This document shows positions 8,926 to 15,608 of a DNA stretch of 21,581 bases, in pieces. Numbering within the stretch: position 1 is the stretch's first letter; the number at the start of each line of letters is the position of its first letter. This stretch comes from Alteromonas mediterranea DE (GTDB lineage: Bacteria > Pseudomonadota > Gammaproteobacteria > Enterobacterales > Alteromonadaceae): assembly GCF_000020585.3 (NCBI RefSeq), contig NC_011138.3:3081613-3103193 (forward strand). The letters are read 5' to 3'. The notes under the pieces were generated by a model. That model was given only the letters and a program-made list of their open reading frames with translations, had not been told where the DNA came from and did no database searches. The translations under genes and the position numbers were made by a program.

Positions 8926-9216
8926 GTTATCTTTGCTCCTTGAACACACAAAGCTCCATGCTGATTATTTGTATTGCGTTAGTGCTGCAAAAACAGCGGC
9001 ATCCAAATAAACAGCTTCCATCTATTACAAACTTGTACAAAGATGACAACGAACTTGTTCAGATTTATTTTAATAAGGGCCTGATAACATTGCGCTTGTG
9101 GTTAAAAACCTCAACGCTATCAAACCTTGAACTCTTGCGTTTTAAAATGGGTATATAAACCAATTCAACGCGGGTTTATCTTAAAAACGAGAGTATCATC
9201 AAAAGACGCGAGTATT

Positions 9217-12189
9217 ATGCCAACAGACAACGAAAATAGCATGACAAACGTAGAACAAGCAGAAAAGTACTGGCAGCAGTTCTTAACAGCACCTGCACTT
9301 ACCGACGACGACAAAGCCATAGCAAAGCAACATCATGACGTGCTGTTAACCGCGTTTGCCCGTTCTTCTTTCCTAGCTGAAACAATTATACAAAAGCCTT
9401 CGTTTGTTTCCCGTACTGTTGAGCAAACAGTTGAGCAAACAGTTGAACAAACAACCGAACAAGATAGCGATGAGCAGTTGCAAAAAAATGTCGACAAAGA
9501 AGCCTCCTCTCCTTGGGTGGCGATGTATCGCTCTGCGCTCGATATAACGCTTGAAACTGTAAAAACTGAAGATGACCTTTTAAAAGCATTACGTGAATAC
9601 AGAAATCAAGAAATGGCCCGCGTTACCTTTCTTGATGTGTTAAACAAACAGGATATCAGCACATCATTAGAACGGGTTTCAGCGTTGGCAGATGTGTTAC
9701 TTACGGGCGCATACCACTGGATTTATCAACATTTGGCCATTCGCTATGGCACGCCACAAAACAACGGCGAAGATATGCACATGTATATTTTAGGCATGGG
9801 CAAACTAGGCGGAAAGGAACTGAATTTCTCATCAGACATCGACTTAATTTTTAGCTACCCTGAAAAAGGTGAAACCCAAGGCGGTCGAAAGAGCATAGAG
9901 CACCAACAGTTTTTCACTAAACTAGCGCAAAAGCTTATTCAAGCGCTGAACAAAATTACTAACGATGGACAGGTTTACCGGGTTGATATGCGCCTTCGCC
10001 CGTTTGGAGATTCAGGCCCACTGGTAATGCACTTCGCTGCACTTGAAGACTACTACCAGGACCAAGGGCGCCACTGGGAACGCTTTGCTATGGTAAAGGC
10101 CCGGGTGATCAACGACGACAACTCTGAAGATGTAAAATGGCTAAATAGTATTTTACACCCCTTCACCTTCAGGCGTTACCTCGACTTCACCACCCTTGAT
10201 GCCCTTCGCAATATGAAAAAGTTGATAGCGACCGAGATTCGCCGACGCCGTCTTAACAATAATATCAAGCTGGGTGCTGGCGGCATTCGTGAAGTGGAGT
10301 TTTTTGCCCAAAGTTTCCAACTGATTCATGGCGGTAGAGAGCCAGCTCTACAAAGTAAGTCTTTACTGCGCACGTTAGACGCGCTGACTGAGCTAGATAT
10401 TGTGGAAAAGGATGTAACAGAACAGCTGAAACACGACTACCTTTTCCTTAGAAAAGTAGAGCACACCCTTCAGCAGTGCCAAGACCGGCAAACTCAAACC
10501 TTGCCAGATAGCGCATGGCAGCAAGCCGCCTTGATTGAGGTAATGGGTTTTGATTCCTATAGCACTTTTTTAAACCAGCTAGATGCAACCATGGCGCGCA
10601 TTCACGGTCACTTCAATGAACTTGTGGAGGAATCACAAGACAGCCATTCCGACGAAGATCAGCTTTTTATTGCATGCCAAGACGCTTGGCGGCTTTCTTT
10701 GCAAGAGGAAGAATTTGCAGAGACCTTTAGCGAGCATTTATCTAGCAAGGACATTACAGGCGTTTATCCAATTCTTGTCGCGTTTAAAGACAAACAGCGT
10801 AACTATCGAATCGGTCAAAAAGGAGAAGATACATTAAACAAACTGCTTCCCGAGATTTTGTACGTGCTGATAAATCAACATCCCAATCACATCTCGCAGG
10901 TCTTAAAGCGTTTACTGGGCGTGATTGAAGCCATCACTGGGCGTACCACTTATCTCGACCTTTTACTCGAAAACCCAGATGTACTTAAGCAGCTGGTTAA
11001 GCTTTGCGAGCGCAGTGACTGGATTGCGCAAGAAATCAAACGCTTCCCGTTGCTGCTTGATGAATTGTTGACGCCTTTGTATTTAGGTCAACAAAATACC
11101 GATATTCATACCAGCAAAAAGGAATACCAGCTTGAACTGCGCGAAACCATGCTGCGCATAGAGCAAGATGACGTTGAAATGCTTATGGACGGGCTGCGCC
11201 AGTTTAAGCTCTGCCAGCAACTGCGTATTGCAGCCAGTGATATAAGCGAGTCGCTCCCGGTAAATAATGTCAGCGATAAGCTTACCGTTCTGGCTGAAGT
11301 GATACTTGAACACGTAGTAAATGCTGCGTGGATGCAAATGCGCCAACGCTATGGTGTGCCGTCACACCTTGAAGGTAACGACAAAGGCTTTGCGGTCATA
11401 GGGTATGGCAAGCTTGGTGGTTATGAACTCGGGTATGGCTCGGACTTAGATCTGGTCTTTTTACACAACGCCCCTCGGGGTATTAGCACCGACGGTAATA
11501 AGTCACTTGAAGCGCAGCAGTTTTATATCAAATTAGCGCAGCGCATCATGCATTTACTCAACACGAAAACCCTGTTTGGCCAACTTTATGAAACCGATTT
11601 GCGCCTGCGCCCCTCCGGCAACGCCGGTTTGCTTTGTTGCCATATAGATGGCTTTGAGAAGTACCAAACCGAAGAAGCGTGGACGTGGGAGCACCAGGCA
11701 CTAGTTAGAGCAAGAGCAATATGCGGCGATGTTGGATTGCTAAAAGATTTTACTCGAGTTCGACATACAATATTGAGCCAAGTAAGAGACTCAAAATCAC
11801 TGGCGACAGACGTATGCAAAATGCGCTTAAAAATGCGCGAACACCTGCTTTCTAAAAACAATGACAAAGTCGACTTAAAGCAATGTGTAGGCGGTATTAC
11901 CGACATTGAATTTATGGCGCAGTATTTAGTGTTGGCCAACGCGCAGTCGGCAGATAGCATGACGACCTACCCGGACAACCTTCGCATTTTTGATACTGCG
12001 GTTAAAGCCCGTATTATCGACCCATCTACGGCGAGTAAGCTGCAAAAAGCGTATTTAAAACTGCGAGAGCAATATCATCATTTAACCCTTGCAGACACTA
12101 AATACGCCGACCAAAGCGAAGAGTTAGACGCTATACGTGAGCAGGTTAGACAGCATTGGGACACTCTCTTTGGCACATGCAGCGAATAA
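9217..12189 (+). CDS. glnE: Glutamine synthetase adenylyltransferase / adenylyl-removing enzyme
   Basis: Bifunctional enzyme that adds AMP to, and removes it from, glutamine synthetase according to PII signals, so tuning nitrogen assimilation. The ATG at 9217 gives 990 residues (E. coli: 946); an upstream open stretch to 9127 has no family resemblance. The N-terminal adenylyl-removing nucleotidyltransferase domain shows GMGKLGGKELNFSSDIDLIF (from 193). The C-terminal adenylyltransferase domain shows GYGKLGGYELGYGSDLDLVF (from 729), both with the catalytic D-x-D. The linker motif GAGGIREVEFFAQ and its C-terminal counterpart CVGGITDIEFMAQ are also present. Residues 67-82 are an unusual TVEQ tandem repeat in the N-terminal region and part of the extra length. 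A weak promoter-like pair (TTGAAC 9127, TATATA 9152) lies upstream with an over-long 19-base spacer. Convergent with the TcpQ-like gene. Confidence 0.96.
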   Translation: MPTDNENSMTNVEQAEKYWQQFLTAPALTDDDKAIAKQHHDVLLTAFARSSFLAETIIQKPSFVSRTVEQTVEQTVEQTTEQDSDEQLQKNVDKEASSPWVAMYRSALDITLETVKTEDDLLKALREYRNQEMARVTFLDVLNKQDISTSLERVSALADVLLTGAYHWIYQHLAIRYGTPQNNGEDMHMYILGMGKLGGKELNFSSDIDLIFSYPEKGETQGGRKSIEHQQFFTKLAQKLIQALNKITNDGQVYRVDMRLRPFGDSGPLVMHFAALEDYYQDQGRHWERFAMVKARVINDDNSEDVKWLNSILHPFTFRRYLDFTTLDALRNMKKLIATEIRRRRLNNNIKLGAGGIREVEFFAQSFQLIHGGREPALQSKSLLRTLDALTELDIVEKDVTEQLKHDYLFLRKVEHTLQQCQDRQTQTLPDSAWQQAALIEVMGFDSYSTFLNQLDATMARIHGHFNELVEESQDSHSDEDQLFIACQDAWRLSLQEEEFAETFSEHLSSKDITGVYPILVAFKDKQRNYRIGQKGEDTLNKLLPEILYVLINQHPNHISQVLKRLLGVIEAITGRTTYLDLLLENPDVLKQLVKLCERSDWIAQEIKRFPLLLDELLTPLYLGQQNTDIHTSKKEYQLELRETMLRIEQDDVEMLMDGLRQFKLCQQLRIAASDISESLPVNNVSDKLTVLAEVILEHVVNAAWMQMRQRYGVPSHLEGNDKGFAVIGYGKLGGYELGYGSDLDLVFLHNAPRGISTDGNKSLEAQQFYIKLAQRIMHLLNTKTLFGQLYETDLRLRPSGNAGLLCCHIDGFEKYQTEEAWTWEHQALVRARAICGDVGLLKDFTRVRHTILSQVRDSKSLATDVCKMRLKMREHLLSKNNDKVDLKQCVGGITDIEFMAQYLVLANAQSADSMTTYPDNLRIFDTAVKARIIDPSTASKLQKAYLKLREQYHHLTLADTKYADQSEELDAIREQVRQHWDTLFGTCSE
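9415..9462 (+). repeat. In-frame tandem repeat, 4 x 12 bp, inside glnE
   Basis: Four consecutive 12-base units start at 9415, 9427, 9439 and 9451, with consensus ACAGTTGAGCAA. They encode TVEQ, TVEQ, TVEQ and TTEQ. Units two and three differ by one base; the fourth has diverged more. Because the unit is a multiple of three, copy-number change by slippage would keep the frame. Confidence 0.95.
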
Positions 12190-12263
12190 AGCTATTAGTC
12201 GTATGAAAGCCGGTTTTGGGGCGAGGAAGGAAGCAAGAGTGTAAGGGAACAATAATGAAGGAA

Positions 12264-12300
12264 AACAAGCCGCTATCGCCTTAAGCGATAGCGGTGTGAA
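12264..12300 (-). terminator. Intrinsic terminator of the TcpQ-like gene
   Basis: A perfect 10-bp stem (CCGCTATCGC at 12270-12279 with GCGATAGCGG at 12285-12294) has a 5-base loop. Read on the minus strand it is followed by CTTGTTTT, a terminator-like T-rich tail. It sits about 50 bases after the minus-strand gene's stop and about 80 bases after the convergent glnE stop. On + it lacks a T-tract, so it may block glnE read-through only weakly. Confidence 0.8.
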
Positions 12301-12344
12301 TTCAGTACCAAAATCAAACCGGCTAGCGTACTTGAGCCTTCCCC

Positions 12345-12962
12345 TTAGCCAGTAACCAAACGACACTTAGTAGAGAGGAACTCGGTTTCTTCTGCGGTGA
12401 CAACAAGTGAGCGTTGCCCCGCACATAAGTAAGCTTTTACTTCGCCTTCAAAGCTGCTATCAATGGCGCTGGCAATTTTCGCTAGCGACCCTGACACCGT
12501 ATTATCTAGTTGAAACTGATGCTTGATAACAAAGTCTTGCTCTAAATTCCATATCACCTGCATCCCTTCTGCCTGGGCATACTGTGAGATTGCCTCGCGA
12601 AGTGTATTGCCCTCTTTGAACGTGCGGTATTTATGTTCGCCCGTCCAGTTTTTTTCAACAGGGCGTGTTTGGCTCGACATGTTCGCCAATTTGCTATCTA
12701 AATTTGGGTCGACGCCTGCAACATCAATGACAAAATCACCTTGCTCGTCTTCTTGAGGATCGGTGGCCGACATTCTAAAGTCGCGATAGAACTCGCTGAG
12801 CCCTTTAGATACCGACTTTTCCTCTTTTTGCGATTCAGGAGCAGGGGCTTGTTCTTGGTTTTGTATCATGTAAATAAGCACACCAGCAGCAATGACAAGC
12901 ACAACCGCAATACCAATTTGTTTCGCCCAAAATGACGAACTTGAATAACTTGTCTGTCCCAT
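12345..12962 (-). CDS. Membrane-anchored protein with TcpQ C-terminal-like domain
   Basis: A 205-residue protein with an N-terminal membrane anchor (about residues 13-33, no cleavage site evident). A Glu/Gln/Pro-rich periplasmic linker (34-105) and a C-terminal domain (about 110-195) follow. The domain resembles TcpQ_C (toxin co-regulated pilus biosynthesis protein Q): the segment YRTFKEGNTLREAISQYA is followed by MQVIWNL and SLAKIASAID. Two cysteines (180 and 200) could form a disulfide. In pilus and secretin systems such domains help secretin assembly, but no pilus or secretin gene is near here, so the role is open; peptidoglycan or envelope association is a guess. The start ATG has an AGG very close to it, a poor ribosome site. 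It is followed by a strong terminator, so it may be transcribed alone or with the upstream lpxL-like gene (177-base gap). Confidence 0.62.
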   Translation of the reverse strand: MGQTSYSSSSFWAKQIGIAVVLVIAAGVLIYMIQNQEQAPAPESQKEEKSVSKGLSEFYRDFRMSATDPQEDEQGDFVIDVAGVDPNLDSKLANMSSQTRPVEKNWTGEHKYRTFKEGNTLREAISQYAQAEGMQVIWNLEQDFVIKHQFQLDNTVSGSLAKIASAIDSSFEGEVKAYLCAGQRSLVVTAEETEFLSTKCRLVTG

Positions 12963-13139
12963 AACCTACCAAAATGCCGCATCAAAAACAGGAACGCAGT
13001 AAAAAAAGTGATAACCACGTCTTTATGTTGTTCTTGTTATTCTAGTCTACCTATACCCGATAAGCCCATTATTCTATTTATCTAATTTTGCAACAATTGC
13101 AAAGTGCTGTCTTTCAGCCTTTGTACGTAAAACCATTAT

Positions 13140-14075
13140 TTATAACGATTTATAAAGGGACTCAGGATTATCTGCTGGCCTAGTTTTAAAACGCTTGTGC
13201 ATCCATAAGTAGCTCTCAGGTTGCTCTTTCACTGCGGCATCAACATGCTTATTGAGCAGCGTTAATGCTTCAGTATCTTCCATTTCACCTAGCTCAGAGA
13301 GCGGTGGATAGATTTTTATTTTGTACCCGCGTTTTGTGTACTGTGAGGTAATAATCATTGGCTCTGAATGGCTACGCCTAATGAACATTAACGTTGCCGT
13401 TGTTGTGGCGGTGTCTTTTACACCGCCAAAAGGTACAAATATGCTTTGTTTAGGGCCGTAATCCTGGTCGGGTAAATACAAACACAGCTCTTTATCATCT
13501 AACGCAGCAAGCAGCGCCTTGGCGTTGCGCTTATCTATCATGTATTTGTTAGAACGGTTACGTCCGTGATACTGAAGGTAATCAACCAACGGGTTATTGT
13601 GCTTCCTGTAAAAAGCGATACTTGGATGATAAAAACCAATGCCTCTGCAGGCGAACTCCAAATTCATATTATGCAGCGCCATACCGAAAACACCCTTCCC
13701 ACTAGCCAATGCCGCTTCCACGTGCTCGGAGCCCTCAATCTCGATGGCGCGCTTTACTCGCCAGCTAGGCCACCACCAGCCCATGGCAGTTTCAAATAAT
13801 GCCATACCGGTACGGCGTATGTTTTCTTTATACAAAGCGTTAATATCGCTTTCGTTAAGCGACGGATTCCAAAGGGCAAGATTTCGCTTCGCGACTTTTG
13901 CTCGTTTAGGCACAATAAGCGCAATAAGCTTTCCTGTGCCTCCACCAATAGCGCGGATCACAGGTAGAGGTAACCATGTAATCATATAAAGTATGAATAC
14001 ACCTAGCCATACGGGCCAAAACTTAGGGCCCAGAAATGACAGTTTAAACTTAGGAGCTTTGATTGCCGCTGCCAA
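13140..14075 (-). CDS. lpxL: Lipid A lauroyl-type acyltransferase (LpxL/HtrB family)
   Basis: Late acyltransferase of lipid A biosynthesis, transferring a secondary acyl chain from acyl-ACP onto Kdo2-lipid IVA at the inner membrane. The 311-residue length matches E. coli LpxL (306). Visible features are one N-terminal membrane helix (about 20-40), the catalytic H-x4-E (His135, Glu140 in LHNMNLE), the YRKHNNPLVDYLQYHGR segment, the RSNK motif (174-177), DQDYGPKQSIFVPFGG (from 203) and a C-terminal WMHKRFKTRP. LpxP or LpxM paralogues have the same layout, so chain specificity is not decided. The start is TTG at 14075: AAAGGA lies 8 bases upstream and no in-frame ATG suits the family N-terminus. 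Together with hldE it puts two LPS genes in the window. Confidence 0.9.
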   Translation of the reverse strand: MAAAIKAPKFKLSFLGPKFWPVWLGVFILYMITWLPLPVIRAIGGGTGKLIALIVPKRAKVAKRNLALWNPSLNESDINALYKENIRRTGMALFETAMGWWWPSWRVKRAIEIEGSEHVEAALASGKGVFGMALHNMNLEFACRGIGFYHPSIAFYRKHNNPLVDYLQYHGRNRSNKYMIDKRNAKALLAALDDKELCLYLPDQDYGPKQSIFVPFGGVKDTATTTATLMFIRRSHSEPMIITSQYTKRGYKIKIYPPLSELGEMEDTEALTLLNKHVDAAVKEQPESYLWMHKRFKTRPADNPESLYKSL

Positions 14076-14200
14076 TGTCTATATCCTTTGAACTGAATTG
14101 GGCGGCATTGTAGCAGAAGCTTTTTTCGGGGGCTAATAACGCCAGACAAGCGCCAATACGCTTGCGATAAACTCAGGCGCAAACTAAAAGCGGTGTATTA

Positions 14201-14235
14201 ACGCAAGTGGCATTGACGCTCCCCACTTGCGTCAG
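14201..14235 (-). other. Stem-loop after the DUF3081-like gene
   Basis: A perfect 10-bp stem (ACGCAAGTGG at 14201-14210 with CCACTTGCGT at 14223-14232) encloses a 12-base loop. A second 6-bp pairing (TGACGC 14214-14219 with GCGTCA 14229-14234) uses part of the same bases and excludes the first. It lies between the stop of the DUF3081-like gene and the lpxL-like gene. There is no clear T-run after it on the minus strand, so it is only terminator-like. Confidence 0.5.
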
Positions 14236-14257
14236 TCAAAGACAGTCACTGTGGCGT

Positions 14258-14515
14258 TTAATATTCTTTATCTATCTCTTTTAACTTTTTCTCGAAAGAC
14301 TCATATTTATCTTTCGAGTCATAATCAAAGTGATATTGATTATGAAAGCCAAACTGCAGTTTCACATTTACGTCTTCAATAAATAGCGTATAGCCGTCAT
14401 GGTCAGTAAACGCGGTAATACCGTTAAGTTTATACTGCTCGTTTTCTTTCGCGCCATGCTGGCGAATCTTGTCGAAAACCTGAAGTAGGAACTTGCTGTC
14501 TAATTCGTTTTTCAT
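14258..14515 (-). CDS. DUF3081-like small protein
   Basis: An 85-residue soluble protein resembling the DUF3081 family found in Vibrio, Shewanella and Alteromonas, whose function is unknown. Recognisable parts are the N-terminus MKNELDSKFLLQVFDKI, the segment LNGITAFTDHDGYTLFI and the aromatic stretch FGFHNQYHFDYDSKDKYESF. It ends in a Lys/Glu-rich helix. There is no signal peptide or membrane segment. GGA lies about 7 bases before the ATG. The 217 bases upstream (14516-14732) contain a 7-bp hairpin (14539-14564) inside the likely 5' leader. The gene appears monocistronic. The family call is from memory and is moderate. Confidence 0.72.
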   Translation of the reverse strand: MKNELDSKFLLQVFDKIRQHGAKENEQYKLNGITAFTDHDGYTLFIEDVNVKLQFGFHNQYHFDYDSKDKYESFEKKLKEIDKEY

Positions 14516-14732
14516 TGTAAATCCGTTGTTATGAATTTACCTATTTTTACATGGAATAATAGGTTTTGGATTTGTTTGACGTACTTTGTATTTATGCCTG
14601 TTTCCCGCTAATAAGAGTAAGCAATCACATTTGCGCTATCCCCTTGAACACTGATAAGAACACGCCGCCATCTGCGAATTACTATCGAAAAATTAGCCGC
14701 ATTTGATCTCTATTCAAGGCATAGCGTCCGCA

Positions 14733-15293
14733 TTAAAAGTTATATCTAAAGCCTAAATTTACGATGTGTGCAGAAAAGTCGTCTTTACCACCGAAGTAAG
14801 TATATTCAACCCGCACCATCGACTTCATTCCTACATAGTAGTCGAAACCTAACCCAGCTAAACCCGCCACAATAGTATCATCGTAGCCGCACGCCAACGC
14901 TTCAGTACCACAGGCAGAACTATTTATCGACACCTGCTCAATATCTACACTTGCAACACCCAGCTTGTAATAGAGCTCGCCTTTCGGGCTACTTGCTTTC
15001 CCTAATAGGGCTAAATACGGCCCCTTGCTCGATAACGATTGTTCGTCGGTATCTGCATCAATAAGCGAAATGTAGCCGCCCTCGACATACCACTGACGGT
15101 GGAAGCGATACCCTAGCGCAGCGGAATAGCTCACATCGGCTTCACTATCTATTTGTGTATCAACATTTCCATAGCCAATATTCGCCACAGCATAGCCGTT
15201 AACGTTGGCTGACACTAAACCAGAACAGAATGCGCCTGCTATTGCTGCACTGCCGATGAAAAGTTTTGCGAATATTTTTGAAAAGCTGCGCAT
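14733..15293 (-). CDS. Small outer-membrane beta-barrel protein
   Basis: Predicted 8-stranded outer-membrane barrel of the OmpA/OmpX-like porin-family type. The frame is open to 15347, but the ATG at 15293 has a strong AAGGAGA 8 bases upstream and gives an ideal signal peptide: MRSFSKIFAK, a hydrophobic core and SA|NV cleavage near residue 29. The precursor is 186 residues. The mature part has alternating strands (YAVANIGYG, YSAALGYRFHRQWYVEGGY, ELYYKLGVASVDI, SMVRVEYTYFGG) and ends in LGFRYNF, with the terminal Phe expected for BAM-dependent insertion. Two cysteines (in SSACGTEALACGY) could form a loop disulfide. Ligand and role are unknown. It is divergent from fadE across a 315-base gap holding both promoters. 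Confidence 0.82.
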   Translation of the reverse strand: MRSFSKIFAKLFIGSAAIAGAFCSGLVSANVNGYAVANIGYGNVDTQIDSEADVSYSAALGYRFHRQWYVEGGYISLIDADTDEQSLSSKGPYLALLGKASSPKGELYYKLGVASVDIEQVSINSSACGTEALACGYDDTIVAGLAGLGFDYYVGMKSMVRVEYTYFGGKDDFSAHIVNLGFRYNF

Positions 15294-15542
15294 GTTTGTT
15301 ACATCTCCTTGTTTAAGAACGCTAACTATAAAAGACAACAGCAACAATTTAAATGTAAAGAAGCGTAATCGTTTGGTTTAAAACACATCAAAAACACCAG
15401 TTAGCGTCTCTGCTGAACCCGATCTCAGAAGGCTTTTAACTATTAAATATCAGCAATGTTAATCAATTGTTTATCAAATCCGTACGTATAAAATAGCTGG
15501 CTTACCATTAAGACCATGAAATAATTAACTATTTTACAAAAT

Positions 15543-15570
15543 TTGATCTTTTTAAAATTAGGCGTATTAT
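15543..15570 (+). promoter_or_regulatory. Candidate sigma70 promoter of fadE
   Basis: A -35-like TTGATC (15543-15548) and a -10-like TATTAT (15565-15570) are separated by 16 bases, 38 bases before the fadE ATG. The match is by eye. Confidence 0.5.
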
Positions 15571-15580
15571 AAACCCACAC

Positions 15581-15597
15581 AACTGGTCAGATGAGCG
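15581..15597 (+). promoter_or_regulatory. FadR-like operator just after the fadE promoter
   Basis: AACTGGTCAGATGAGCG closely matches the left half of the E. coli FadR consensus (AACTGGTC-n-GA); the right half is degenerate. It starts about 10 bases after the -10, overlapping the probable transcription start, where a repressor would block fadE until acyl-CoA relieves it. Inference only; PsrA is an alternative regulator in this group. Confidence 0.4.
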
Positions 15598-15608
15598 GAT
15601 GAGTTATT

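Larger units (their letters stand above)
15294..15608. promoter_or_regulatory. Divergent intergenic region between barrel gene and fadE
   Basis: This 315-base AT-rich gap has no gene. Towards the barrel gene (minus strand) there is a possible sigma70 promoter: TTTAAA at 15348-15353, a 17-base spacer and TATAGT at 15325-15330, giving a short leader. Towards fadE there is a promoter and a FadR-like site listed separately. The central part (15380-15540) is AT-rich without a repeat I can support. Confidence 0.5.

Noticed and set aside
8856..9158. 100-codon + ORF over the DUF350/glnE gap
   Set aside because: It overlaps the start of the DUF350 gene antisense and the composition is that of non-coding sequence; no family resemblance.
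12124..12366. 80-codon minus-strand ORF after the TcpQ-like gene
   Set aside because: It overlaps the glnE 3' end and the terminator hairpin, has no recognisable domain and no clear ribosome site.
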